A stretch of DNA of 38,369 nt from Selenomonadaceae bacterium (lineage in GTDB: Bacteria > Bacillota > Negativicutes > Selenomonadales > Selenomonadaceae): contig JAFWWC010000040.1 of the NCBI GenBank assembly GCA_017518105.1, positions 1-38,369 of the forward strand, written 5' to 3'. The position numbers were made by a program, and so were the translations under genes. Below the pieces are notes generated by a model, which was not told the DNA's origin, did not search any database, and saw only the letters and a list, made by a program, of their open reading frames with translations. This document shows positions 23,366 to 32,115 of this stretch, one piece after another (position 1 is the stretch's first letter; each line of letters starts with the position of its first letter).

Positions 23366-25630
23366 TTAAGCCTTAGCGAGTTTGACGGCACAGACCTTGT
23401 ACTCCGGTTGTTTGGAGCCGGGGTCGAAGGCGTCTAGCAGAACGAAATTAATCATGCGTTCCATAACTTGGTCGTGGAAGGGAACATAGACTAAGCCCGG
23501 ACGTGGTTGCCCGCGTCCATTAATTTTTGCCTTGAGTTTGCAAGTTGCCCGCCTTGAAGTCACCGCGACTAAATCGCCGTCAGCAATTCCGAACTTCGCG
23601 GCGTCGTCGGGGTGAATCTCAACGTACATTTCGGGGACGGCTGTCCTAAGCTCCTTAACGTTGAAAGTCATTGTGCCCGTATGCCAATGCTCCAGAATTC
23701 TGCCAGTCGTCAGGAAGAACGGATACTCGGCGTCGGGCATTTCTTGTGCGTCCTGCTGTGGTCGGGCGTAGATGATTGCGCGTCCCGAAGGCTTGCCATA
23801 AAATTTAATGCCTTCGCCCGCCTTTACATAGGGGTCGTAGCCTTCGGCGTAGCGGATATAAGTTTCGGGCGAATTGTCATCGGGTACAGGCCAAGTAAAG
23901 CCGTGACCCTCGCGCAGTCGTTTGTAAGACGCAAGCATCATCGCCGTACCTTTCTGGCACTCTTGATACTCCGCCCAAACCTCTTCGGGCGTATTGAACG
24001 GCACGAGCTTTTCAAAACCCATGCGCTTTGCAAACTCGATTATCGCCCAAAGGTCTGGTTTAGCCTCGCCGGGCGGGTCGATTGCTTTGGCGATATGTTG
24101 AGTGCGCCGCTCGCCGTTGCCGTAGACGCCTTCCTTTTCCATCCACAGCGCAGACGGCAAAACCACGTCGGCAAGCTCGCTCGTCCGCGTCGGGTGATAA
24201 GTCTCTGACACGACCAAGAAAACTTTCTCCATGCCGGGTCGATAGTAATTCAAGTTCGGGAGCGATTGCCCCGGATTAGTCGTCATGACCCAAAGGCATT
24301 TCAAATCGCCTGTGACCGCCGCCTTAAACATTTCTAGCGTATGATAACCAGGCTTGCCCGGCAGACTCTCGACGCCCCAAAGCTTTGCAAGCTCTTGACG
24401 GTGCTTTTCATTGGCAACCATGCGATGCGCCGGCAGTAAGTGCGACAAGCCGCCAGTCTCACGAACGGAGCCGCAAGCAGAAGGCTGACCCGTCAACGAG
24501 AACGGAGTATTTCCAGGACGACAAATCTTGCCCGTGAGCAAATGCAGGTTGTGCACGAGATTATTAACCCAAACGCCCCGCGACCGCTGATTCAAGCCCA
24601 TGCACCAAAGCGACATCGTATTACGGTCGGGAGCTGAGAATAATCTTGCGACCTCGCGAATCGTCTCCGCCGGTATTCCGCAGGAGTCCGCAACCTTTTC
24701 CGGCGCGTAGTCTTGAAGAAACGCTTTGAACTGGTCGTAAGTCAACTTCTCGTCTGCGCCTTTGACAAATTCCGTATGCTCGTTAATGAATTTCTCGTCG
24801 GTGCGTTTCTCCTCGATAATCGTGTAAGCCATCGCATTCATCAGGGCAATATCGCGGCTAGGTATGAACGACAAGTGATAGTCGGCAATGTCGCAAGTAC
24901 GAGTTTTACGCGGGTCGGCAACGATGATTTTAACGTTCGGATTGGAATTCTTCCTATCAATCAGCCGCGAGAACAACACGGGGTGCGCCTCCGCCATGTT
25001 CGAGCCGATAAGGAAGAACGTATCCGCCGCCTCGATGTCGGCATAAGTTCCCATAGGCTCATCTTCGCCGAAAGTCGTAATGTAACCAGCCACCGCGCTA
25101 GCCATACACGTTCGCGGGTTGCCGTCGATATTGTTCGTGCCAATGCCCGCCCGCATAATCTTTTGCATGACGTAAGTCTCTTCGGCGAGCGTCTGCCCTG
25201 AACCGTAAAAGCCAACCGAGTCTGGTCCATATTGTTCGATAGCCTCCTTGTACTTGCTGACGATTAAATCAAGTGCCTCGTCCCACGTCGCTTGAACAAA
25301 TTCGCCGTCCTTTTTAATCAGCGGGTGCAAAACCCTGTCGGGCGTGTCTAGAATCTTAGCCAAGAGGATTCCTTTGACGCAAAGCCGCCCGCGATTAACG
25401 GGGCAATCAGGGTCGCCTTTAATCGAAACTATCTTGTTGCCTTTGACGCCAGCCAATACGCCGCAACCCGTGCCGCAATATCGACAGACGCCTTTGAACC
25501 ATTTATCAGCGTCGACTTGATTGACGGGACCTTGCTGAGTGTCACGCTTAGGCGAACAGCCCGCAGTCAGCATCGCCGCCGCCACCGCGATTGATTTCAA
25601 AAAGTCGCGTCTGGAAAATTTCAAACTCAT
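23366..25630 (-). CDS. napA: Periplasmic nitrate reductase catalytic subunit, monomeric type
   Basis: Encodes a 754-residue molybdenum bis-MGD enzyme that reduces nitrate to nitrite outside the cytoplasmic membrane. The N-terminus has a twin-arginine signal (SRRDFLKS, Arg7-Arg8). The [4Fe-4S] ligands are C49, C52, C56 and C84. The Mo-binding Cys is C175 in NIDGNPRTCMASAVAGY, which separates NapA from Asn/Ser or Sec types. Segments GLNQRSRGVWVNNLVHNLH, SLTGQPSACGS and GRILEHWHTGTMT are NapA-like. Length matches the monomeric NapA of Desulfovibrio desulfuricans rather than E. coli's 828 residues, in keeping with no napB nearby. Oddly, the signal region includes LTAGC (Cys25), a possible lipobox. 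It is last in napGHCA, one base after napC. Confidence 0.93.
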   Translation of the reverse strand: MSLKFSRRDFLKSIAVAAAMLTAGCSPKRDTQQGPVNQVDADKWFKGVCRYCGTGCGVLAGVKGNKIVSIKGDPDCPVNRGRLCVKGILLAKILDTPDRVLHPLIKKDGEFVQATWDEALDLIVSKYKEAIEQYGPDSVGFYGSGQTLAEETYVMQKIMRAGIGTNNIDGNPRTCMASAVAGYITTFGEDEPMGTYADIEAADTFFLIGSNMAEAHPVLFSRLIDRKNSNPNVKIIVADPRKTRTCDIADYHLSFIPSRDIALMNAMAYTIIEEKRTDEKFINEHTEFVKGADEKLTYDQFKAFLQDYAPEKVADSCGIPAETIREVARLFSAPDRNTMSLWCMGLNQRSRGVWVNNLVHNLHLLTGKICRPGNTPFSLTGQPSACGSVRETGGLSHLLPAHRMVANEKHRQELAKLWGVESLPGKPGYHTLEMFKAAVTGDLKCLWVMTTNPGQSLPNLNYYRPGMEKVFLVVSETYHPTRTSELADVVLPSALWMEKEGVYGNGERRTQHIAKAIDPPGEAKPDLWAIIEFAKRMGFEKLVPFNTPEEVWAEYQECQKGTAMMLASYKRLREGHGFTWPVPDDNSPETYIRYAEGYDPYVKAGEGIKFYGKPSGRAIIYARPQQDAQEMPDAEYPFFLTTGRILEHWHTGTMTFNVKELRTAVPEMYVEIHPDDAAKFGIADGDLVAVTSRRATCKLKAKINGRGQPRPGLVYVPFHDQVMERMINFVLLDAFDPGSKQPEYKVCAVKLAKA

Positions 25631-25631
25631 C

Positions 25632-26171
25632 TCAATCCCTCCTCACAAGCGAGCTCATCGCGTCAAGGTGACAGGTATAACAGCGGTCGCGGCTCGGCAA
25701 AACTTTATTCTTCATCTCATCATGAACGATGCCGCTATGACAGCTAACACAATTCATGCCCTCTTGGAAGTGCCGCTCGGTGTGCGGGTCTTTGCGCTCA
25801 AGGGCAAGCTCCCGTTCCTTAATCTTGTCTTGGTGGCAGACGTAGCAATTAACCTCGTTTGTGTTTTGCAACTTAATCGGGTCTGGAACATTGCCGGTCA
25901 CGTGCAGGACAAGTTCCTTTGTGCCCTTCCACTTGCTCTCGACCGTGCCGACGAGTCCGGGCTTCTCGTGACAGTCCGCGCACTCAATTACCTTGTGATT
26001 TGAAGTCTGCCACGTCTTGTACATCGGATCCATCTCGTGGCAGGTCGTGCCGCAGAATGAAGTTTGATTCGTCGCCTCGATGACGCCATAACTCACTGCG
26101 AACAGACCTATGCACGCAAAGCCCGCAATCGCTATGTGCTTGAGCGAAAACTTCTTATCGAACAATCCCAT
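25632..26171 (-). CDS. napC: NapC/NirT/NrfH-family multihaem quinol dehydrogenase
   Basis: Encodes 179 residues: one N-terminal membrane helix (about 11-30) and a periplasmic cytochrome domain that takes electrons from menaquinol and passes them to NapA. Haem motifs are C40-GTT-CH (three residues between the cysteines, followed by EM), CADCH at 64-68, CYVCH at 109-113, CVSCH at 141-145 and CYTCH at 164-168. Family members usually have four haems; here a fifth motif is present and the first is CX3CH. NrfH is a possible alternative name, but the neighbours are all nap genes and no nrfA is seen. Confidence 0.85.
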   Translation of the reverse strand: MGLFDKKFSLKHIAIAGFACIGLFAVSYGVIEATNQTSFCGTTCHEMDPMYKTWQTSNHKVIECADCHEKPGLVGTVESKWKGTKELVLHVTGNVPDPIKLQNTNEVNCYVCHQDKIKERELALERKDPHTERHFQEGMNCVSCHSGIVHDEMKNKVLPSRDRCYTCHLDAMSSLVRRD

Positions 26172-26177
26172 TTGAAT

Positions 26178-26927
26178 TCACCTCTTATCTTTTAAACCAG
26201 TCATGCTAAAACTAATCGCGCCCTTCTTGCAGACGCTGATGCAATCGCCGCAGTTCGTGCAAAGGCTCGCGTCCTCGAAATTTTTCCTCGCGGGAGCCGT
26301 GCCCATTGAACAGACCTTTTCGCACTTGCCGCAATGAATGCATTTGCTTTCGTCGATTTGTAATGCTAGCCGCCGTTTGATTCCGAGTAAGCCATAAATA
26401 GCACCGAGCGGACAAAGCGTCCTGCACCAAATCTTTTGCCCCCAAATAAACGCCGCGCCGATTACTAATGCCAGAAGAATAATTTCAACGCCGAACCCGA
26501 AAATCATCATACGCATGAACGCGAACACCGGGGAAACCGTGTTGAAGACGGGCACGGCTACGATAGCCGACAACACCAACACGATTGCTAACGACACCAA
26601 AGGCAACGTCCGCGCCTGCAAAGTTCTTTTGCGCTTGACGGGCAACAGCTCCAATAGAAAGTTCAGCGGGCAAACGTAACTGCAGAAGACTCGCCCAAAG
26701 ATTATCGCCACGACTGCCAACGGTATTGCCGAGATGATAAGCGGCGTCCACAGCGAACGACTAGCCAAAGTGATTTCAAGAGCCGTCAGCGGGTCGGTTA
26801 AGTCCACGCCCGCAAGCTCCGCTGAAATGTATGTGCCGTACCAGATTAAGTCCGTGAACCAAATCGGCAGGAGCAACACCACCAACGCCGTTAATTGAAT
26901 CAGTCGCCGCAGGATTTTGATTTTCAT
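26178..26927 (-). CDS. napH: NapH-type membrane ferredoxin
   Basis: Encodes 249 residues with four membrane segments, the cytoplasmic CxxxCP motifs FCSYVCPLNF and WCRTLCPLGA, and two C-terminal [4Fe-4S] sites, CIHCGKCEKVCSMG and CTNCGDCISVCKKG. With NapG it is thought to form a quinol-oxidising module feeding NapC/NapA. The start is ATG 26927 (MKIKIL), 7-8 bases after GAGGGGCGG; it overlaps the napG stop by ATGA. An upstream in-frame start at 26999 lies inside napG and is rejected. The product ends six bases from napC. Confidence 0.9.
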   Translation of the reverse strand: MKIKILRRLIQLTALVVLLLPIWFTDLIWYGTYISAELAGVDLTDPLTALEITLASRSLWTPLIISAIPLAVVAIIFGRVFCSYVCPLNFLLELLPVKRKRTLQARTLPLVSLAIVLVLSAIVAVPVFNTVSPVFAFMRMMIFGFGVEIILLALVIGAAFIWGQKIWCRTLCPLGAIYGLLGIKRRLALQIDESKCIHCGKCEKVCSMGTAPARKNFEDASLCTNCGDCISVCKKGAISFSMTGLKDKR

Positions 26928-27472
26928 GGAGCACCGCCCCTCGGCTTGACGTGAATCGCTTTTGGATCGGCAATGCAAACGTGCTCGCACATGCCACAAC
27001 CCGTACAGTAATCCGCGTTCACGGTCGGATATTTGTTATTCTCCAGCCAAATCGCCTTGTTGTATTGCGGGCAACTCGTGTGGCAGACGCGGCAATCATG
27101 ATCCTGCCTCGCTAAGCATCGGTCGTTATCAATCTGAGCCAGCCCCATGCGAACATCAGCTTTCTTCGTCGGCTTAAGGGCACCAGTCGCGCAAACGTGA
27201 GCGCACTTCATGCAAAGATTGCAAGCCGCCTCGACTGGAACGATATACGGCGTGCCAATCGCAAGCCCTTTCTCGCCGTGCGCAATCTTAATGCAACCCG
27301 TCGGACAAACCTCAGCGCACTTGCCGCATCGAGCACACGTCGCTAGAAATTCTTCCTCGGCTAAGGCTCCCGGCGGTCGCAAAAGGTCTTCAGCTTCACT
27401 CTTGCCCGCCCCGAAGAGCAAACCCAATAAGCCGCCGCCGCAAATCATCTTTACAAAAGTCCTCCTCTCCAT
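26924..27472 (-). CDS. napG: NapG-type periplasmic ferredoxin
   Basis: Encodes 182 residues. A twin-arginine-like signal (ERRTFVKM, residues 2-9) is followed by a glycine-rich hydrophobic core. Four [4Fe-4S] sites appear: CARCGKCAEVCPTGC, CNLCMKCAHVCATG, the unusual-spacing site CLARQDHDCRVCHTSCP and CTGCGMCEHVCIADP. This is the standard NapG plan. It is the first gene of the nap operon, with AGGAGG before its ATG. Together with NapH it supports an electron path that needs no NapB. Confidence 0.9.
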   Translation of the reverse strand: MERRTFVKMICGGGLLGLLFGAGKSEAEDLLRPPGALAEEEFLATCARCGKCAEVCPTGCIKIAHGEKGLAIGTPYIVPVEAACNLCMKCAHVCATGALKPTKKADVRMGLAQIDNDRCLARQDHDCRVCHTSCPQYNKAIWLENNKYPTVNADYCTGCGMCEHVCIADPKAIHVKPRGGAP

Positions 27473-27513
27473 TTTCTAACCTCCTAACGTGACTTTAAGC
27501 ACAACTTCAAACG

Positions 27514-27543
27514 TATAATCTTATAGAAAAGTTTTTTGTCAAG
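27514..27543 (-). promoter_or_regulatory. Promoter of the nap operon
   Basis: Minus-strand TTGACA (27538-27543) with ATTATA or TTATAC 17-18 bases downstream, about 40 bases before napG. No convincing FNR box (TTGAT-N4-ATCAA) overlaps it, so oxygen or nitrate control is not visible here. Confidence 0.65.
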
Positions 27544-27652
27544 TGCTTGTGCAACGTGCCCACGGAAAAATTTTCCAGCACAGATTACGTTAGACATATC
27601 GTTAGGCTTGTGATAAACTTCGCGTGAAAATTTTTGTCGAGGAGTGATTAAG

Positions 27653-28492
27653 ATGAGTTTATCCAAGAAAATGCTGGCGTGCCTGACGGCGTTGTTGATG
27701 ATGATTTTATCTTCGGCGGTGGCACTGGCGGCTGAAAGCGGCGTTGATTGGGATCGCGGCGTCATTCGGGCAAAGGGAATTGGCGCAGGCAAGTCGACGA
27801 CTAAGAACAAGGGCTTGAAACGTGCACAAGCTCGGCGGGCGGCAATGATGGACGCTCAACGCGGCTTGGCGGAAGCGGTTCAGGGCGTGCGCGTAACTTC
27901 AGAATCTCGAATGGTGGATTTGGAATTGGCTGACGACCGAGTAGCAACGCAGGTAGACGCCATTATAAAGAACATGACCGAAGTCGACGGACGCTACATT
28001 GAGGAGGATGAGCTTTACGAGATAGTTTTGGAAATGCCGCTGTTCGGTGCCACGGACGCTCTTTCCACTGCGGCGTTTATTCCGTTCAAAGACGAGCCTA
28101 AAGTTTCCTTCCCGCAACCCGTCAATGCAACTCAGCCGGCAGTCGCCAACAAAAACTACACGGGCTTGATAATCGTCTGCTCTGGTACGGGCAAGCAGAT
28201 TAATTGCGTCATGAGTCCAGTCATCAAGAACGGCAACGGGCAGGAAATTTACGGGCACAAGAACCTTGACTACGACAAAATCATCGTCCAAGGCATGGCG
28301 AGCTACGCTAACAGCACCAACGACCAAATCAGTCAATCGCGGGCGGGCAGCAATCCTTTAATCGTCAAGGCAATTCGTTTGGATAACTTCGATGCAAATC
28401 CGGTTGTATCAGTCGAAGACGCAGATAAAATTCTAGCGGCGAATCAACATGACGGCTTCCTTGATAGATGCGCGGTCGTCTTCGTGAAATAA
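27653..28492 (+). CDS. Secreted LPP20-family protein
   Basis: Encodes 279 residues. A cleavable signal peptide is clear (hydrophobic 8-25, ending AVALA-A). The segment GLKRAQARRAAMMDAQRGLAEAVQGVRV (about 53-80; longer than a motif, given here only in part as RAQARRAAMMDAQRGLAEA) is typical of LPP20/FlgT N-terminal domains, seen in envelope and flagellum-associated proteins. No lipobox Cys follows the signal, so it is periplasmic or exported. ATG 27653 follows GAGGAG by eight bases; an earlier in-frame GTG lies too close to that site. A strong terminator follows. The exact role is unknown. Confidence 0.8.
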   Translation: MSLSKKMLACLTALLMMILSSAVALAAESGVDWDRGVIRAKGIGAGKSTTKNKGLKRAQARRAAMMDAQRGLAEAVQGVRVTSESRMVDLELADDRVATQVDAIIKNMTEVDGRYIEEDELYEIVLEMPLFGATDALSTAAFIPFKDEPKVSFPQPVNATQPAVANKNYTGLIIVCSGTGKQINCVMSPVIKNGNGQEIYGHKNLDYDKIIVQGMASYANSTNDQISQSRAGSNPLIVKAIRLDNFDANPVVSVEDADKILAANQHDGFLDRCAVVFVK

Positions 28493-28514
28493 TCATTGCT
28501 CATCAGTTGTAAAT

Positions 28515-28559
28515 GCTTGCGTCTAAGTCAGAGATTAAACTTAAGCGCGAGCTTTTTTT
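28515..28559 (+). terminator. Terminator after LPP20 gene / possible attenuator of the permease gene
   Basis: Bases 28515-28528 pair with 28539-28552 (about 12 of 14 pairs, two G-T) around the loop CAGAGATTAA, and seven T follow. The T run ends one base before the ATG at 28560, so the permease ribosome site comes straight after it. The hairpin may end the LPP20 transcript, regulate the permease by readthrough, or both. Confidence 0.8.
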
Positions 28560-28574
28560 ATGGAGGAATTAGCT

Positions 28575-29957
28575 TTGACATTATCAGGAATTTTGCTTCT
28601 AGGCGGCTTCGTATTCTTTGCCGTCTTGATGATTGTGCGTGTGATACCGACGCTTTTGGCATTGCCTTTAATGGCGGCGTGGATAGCCATCGTCAGCGGA
28701 GTGCCCTTCTTCGATTGGCTCAACGAAATCTTATTGAAAGGCTCCTTGCGATTGAGCATGCCGATAATGTTAGTAATCTTCGGCTCCATGTTCGCGAAGG
28801 TCATTCAAAAGACTGGCATATCCGACGCGATTATAAAGAAGGCGGCGGAGTTATCGGGAGACAAACCAATAGCGATAGCCGTCCTGCTGACTGGGGCGAC
28901 TGCCTTTGTCTTTTTGGGCATGAGCGGCTTGGGCGCGATAATCATGATTGGTTCAATCGCAATCCCCATTATGACGAGTGCGGGCATTGAGCCGATAGAC
29001 GCCGCGATTTTAATTCTGCTAGGAATGATGACGGGAAGTTCATTGAACTTTGCGGCGGCGGCGACTGGCATTGGCATTTTCGGCGCGGATGCGGTGCTAA
29101 GATATTTTGTCCCTGGCGCAATCGTCTCGCTTATAACCACAATCGCTTATATCGTTATAAATATTCCGCGTGGAGAAAATGCTGGCGGTTCAATGTTCGT
29201 CCTGCTGAAGGAATTTGTCTTAGGGGTTCTGTCATTTCCCGTCAGCCTCGTGCGGACGCTCGGCAAGCTCTTCACGAAGAAACCTTCGACGCTGATTAAA
29301 AAGAAACAGACTTTGCCGAACGCGGCGTTAATCTCTCCGATTTTGCCACTGATAATCATCGCGGTAATAAACTTCACGGTCGGGCTAGGTTCTGCCAAAG
29401 ACGGCATGATTGACCCCGTGGCGGCGGCGACTCTTGGCTTCTTAGTCGCCTCATTCTATGCGGCAATCCTCGTTCGCCCGTCGCAAGCAATAAATCTTTT
29501 CACGGGTGCTCTTGTCGATGGCATAAAGGACGTTGCAGGCGTTTTATTCCTGTTCATGGGAATTGGTATGCTGGTCACCGCGACGACGCAACCCGCCGCG
29601 ACGGAGATTTTAAACCCGCTGATTACTGCAATCGTGCCCTCGTCCTTCTACGGCGTGATTATTGCCTTCACGATACTGGCTCCTGCGGCACTTTATCGCG
29701 GTCCGCTCAATATGTACGGCATGGGTTCGGGCATCGCCACCATAATGACGAACTTAAACGTTCTACCAAACACCGCGCTTTATGGCATGTTCGCGGCTGT
29801 TGGCTACGTGCAGACTATTGCAGACCCGACTAATTCGCAAAACGCGTGGCTTGCCGGTTATGCGGGCGTCGACGCAAACGCTATCATGAAAAAGATTTTG
29901 CCATACGCTTGGGGAGCTTGCGTCTTGATGATGATATTCGTGATTGTTTTGCGGTGA
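28575..29957 (+). CDS. GntP/CitM-like permease (substrate unknown)
   Basis: Encodes about 460 residues with 11-12 hydrophobic segments and glycine-rich loops (LSMPIMLVIFGSMFAKVIQK near 60, FVFLGMSGLGAIIMIGSIAI near 115, MMTGSSLNFAAAATGIGIFG near 155). It fits the ion-transporter superfamily of organic-acid permeases. It is followed nine bases later by a hydantoinase/oxoprolinase protein, so the substrate may be a hydantoin, lactam or related carboxylate. TTG 28575 is taken as start because GGAGG lies eight bases ahead; ATG 28560 adds five residues but has a terminator T run instead of a ribosome site. Confidence 0.75.
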   Translation: MTLSGILLLGGFVFFAVLMIVRVIPTLLALPLMAAWIAIVSGVPFFDWLNEILLKGSLRLSMPIMLVIFGSMFAKVIQKTGISDAIIKKAAELSGDKPIAIAVLLTGATAFVFLGMSGLGAIIMIGSIAIPIMTSAGIEPIDAAILILLGMMTGSSLNFAAAATGIGIFGADAVLRYFVPGAIVSLITTIAYIVINIPRGENAGGSMFVLLKEFVLGVLSFPVSLVRTLGKLFTKKPSTLIKKKQTLPNAALISPILPLIIIAVINFTVGLGSAKDGMIDPVAAATLGFLVASFYAAILVRPSQAINLFTGALVDGIKDVAGVLFLFMGIGMLVTATTQPAATEILNPLITAIVPSSFYGVIIAFTILAPAALYRGPLNMYGMGSGIATIMTNLNVLPNTALYGMFAAVGYVQTIADPTNSQNAWLAGYAGVDANAIMKKILPYAWGACVLMMIFVIVLR

Positions 29958-29966
29958 GGTGGAATC

Positions 29967-32108
29967 ATGCGGCAAGTACGAATCGGAATTGACGTTGGCG
30001 GCACCTTCACCGATGCCGTTGCGATTGACAACTCAACCTACGAGATTATAGCCAAAGAAAAAATCCCGACGACGCATGATTCAAGGGAAGGCGTAGCCGA
30101 AGGGATTATAAACGTCCTGCAAAATATCCTAAGCAAGAACGGCATCGCGCCAGAGGAGGTCGTTTTCATTGCGCACGGCACGACCCAAGCGACGAATGCT
30201 TTGCTTGAAGGCGACGTGGCGACACCGGGAATTTTGGCGATGGGCAGTGGGCTTGAGACCGCCCGTGCAAAATCCGTCAGCGAGATTGGAAATATTCCGT
30301 TGGCTCTGGGCAAAGAGTTAAAGACGGTCTTTGCGTTCGTGGAAACGGCTGACGCCTCCGCCTCCGCTGACGAGATAGAATCCACGATAAACGAACTAAC
30401 GAGCAAGGGCGCAAATGTTATCGTTGCCACGGAGGCTTATGGCGTGGACGACCCGACTAACGAAAAATTTGTTGTGGACATGGCACGCGCTAAGGGGCTT
30501 TACGCGACGGGCGGGCATGAGGTTTCCAAACTCTACGGCTTGAAGGTCAGGACGCGGACGGCTGTCGTAAATGGCAGTTTGATTCCGCGAATGATGGAAA
30601 CGGCGGATATGACTGAATCCTGCGTTAAGCGTTCGGGCATTCCGTCTTCGCTGATGATTATGCGTTGCGACGGCGGAGTTATGACGATTGATGAAGTTCG
30701 ACACCGCCCGATACTAACCATGCTATCGGGCTTGGCGGCGGGCGTGGCGGGCGTCTTGATGTACGAGAAATTATCCGACGGAATTTTTTTGGAGGCGGGC
30801 GGCACGTCCACGGATATTTCTGTCGTCAAGGACGGGCGCGTTATGGTCAGTTACGGCGAGATTGGCGGACACAAAACTTATCTGTCTTCGCTGGACGTGC
30901 GGACTTTGGGCGTAGCGGGCGGCAGTATGATTCGCGTCGAGAACGGAAAGATAACCGACGTGGGTCCGCGCAGTGCTCATATTGCCGGCTTGCCTTACGA
31001 AATCTTTTCCGACAAGCTGAATAATCCCAAACTCGAACTGATTGCCCCCTTAGCCGACGACGATAAAGCCTTCGCGATGGTTACGGGTTCGGGCGGCAGG
31101 AAAGTTTCATTGACTTTGGCGGGCGCGGCAAATCTTCTCGGCAGCGTGCCCGAAGGAGATTACGCCTTCAGCCGAGATAAAGAAAATGCTCGCGTGGCGT
31201 GGCAAGCCTTAGGGGACGTTATCGGTTGTTCAGCAGAAGATGCCGCCCGTCAAGCAATGGATAAAGCCTCCGAAAAGATTTGGGAAATTGTTTCGCGGCT
31301 CATCACGGACTACAAGCTTTCGCAGGATATGTTGATGTTGGCTGGCGGCGGCGGCTCAGGCGGCGTTGTCGTTCCTTACCTCGGCGATAAAAAGAAAGTG
31401 CAATGGAAAATCGTCAAGAACGCCCCGATAATTTCTACAATCGGCGTGGCAATGGCAATGGTTCGCGAGGTCGTTGAACGGACTGTCGCCAATCCCACTG
31501 AACGCGATATAAAGTCCATTCGCCGCGAAGCCCTCGAACAGGTTATGAAGTCCGGCGCGAGTGAAGCCAGCGTCGAGATTACCATTGAGATTGACAAGAA
31601 GGCAAATATTCTGCGAGCCGTGGCGACGGGTGCTACCGAATTCAAAATGAGCGACTCTATGAATAAGAACTTGAACGCGGACGAACTCCGAGCCATAGCG
31701 GTGAAGTCTCTGCACCTGCCCGCGGAAAATGTCATTGAGGTCGCGGCGGCTGGTAAGTGGCATATCTTCGACGGGCAATATACAAAAAAATTTCTCGGCA
31801 TCTTCCCCGTTCAAAAACATTTGGTTCGCGTGCTAGATAGAAATGGCGTCGTGTGTCTGCAACGCGAAGGCTTAGGGGCGATTCTAACGACAAAGCAAAA
31901 GCTCGAAGAAGATTTCCAGACGCTTTTGGAGGAAAGTGTTTCCTATGGCACGGTCGGCGAACAACTGCCGGGGCTTTTCGCTTACTACGGAGAAAAACAA
32001 ATCGACCTTTCGGGGTTGGCGAGCCGTGAGCAGATTATTTCCGTCTTGGAGACCGAACTTGACCTGCTACCCGACGAGGAAAAAATTATTCTGCTTGCCG
32101 TCAAGTAG
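29967..32108 (+). CDS. Hydantoinase/oxoprolinase family protein, HyuA type
   Basis: Encodes 713 residues of the HyuA/N-methylhydantoinase A family. The N-terminal ATP-binding domain has IGIDVGGTFTDAVAID (6-21) and HGTTQATNALLEG. The central actin-like part has FLEAGGTSTDISVVKDG and a glycine-rich MLAGGGGSGG. Such proteins hydrolyse cyclic amides (5-oxoproline, hydantoins) with ATP, normally with a HyuB partner. No HyuB is present in this window, although the family also has stand-alone members. It is probably co-transcribed with the permease before it; GAGGTGG precedes the ATG. The C-terminal 200 residues (after about 510) differ from the standard acetone-carboxylase/HyuA tail and were not matched. 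Confidence 0.85.
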   Translation: MRQVRIGIDVGGTFTDAVAIDNSTYEIIAKEKIPTTHDSREGVAEGIINVLQNILSKNGIAPEEVVFIAHGTTQATNALLEGDVATPGILAMGSGLETARAKSVSEIGNIPLALGKELKTVFAFVETADASASADEIESTINELTSKGANVIVATEAYGVDDPTNEKFVVDMARAKGLYATGGHEVSKLYGLKVRTRTAVVNGSLIPRMMETADMTESCVKRSGIPSSLMIMRCDGGVMTIDEVRHRPILTMLSGLAAGVAGVLMYEKLSDGIFLEAGGTSTDISVVKDGRVMVSYGEIGGHKTYLSSLDVRTLGVAGGSMIRVENGKITDVGPRSAHIAGLPYEIFSDKLNNPKLELIAPLADDDKAFAMVTGSGGRKVSLTLAGAANLLGSVPEGDYAFSRDKENARVAWQALGDVIGCSAEDAARQAMDKASEKIWEIVSRLITDYKLSQDMLMLAGGGGSGGVVVPYLGDKKKVQWKIVKNAPIISTIGVAMAMVREVVERTVANPTERDIKSIRREALEQVMKSGASEASVEITIEIDKKANILRAVATGATEFKMSDSMNKNLNADELRAIAVKSLHLPAENVIEVAAAGKWHIFDGQYTKKFLGIFPVQKHLVRVLDRNGVVCLQREGLGAILTTKQKLEEDFQTLLEESVSYGTVGEQLPGLFAYYGEKQIDLSGLASREQIISVLETELDLLPDEEKIILLAVK

Positions 32109-32115
32109 TGCAGAC

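Noticed and set aside
26212..26751. Two minus-strand frames inside napH (26212-26445 and 26485-26751)
   Set aside because: They are other-frame shadows of napH, which has full membrane and ferredoxin motifs.
27589..27614. TTAGAC...TGATAA considered as the LPP20 gene promoter
   Set aside because: The hexamers are poor and the spacing is only 15 bases, so it was not listed as a feature.
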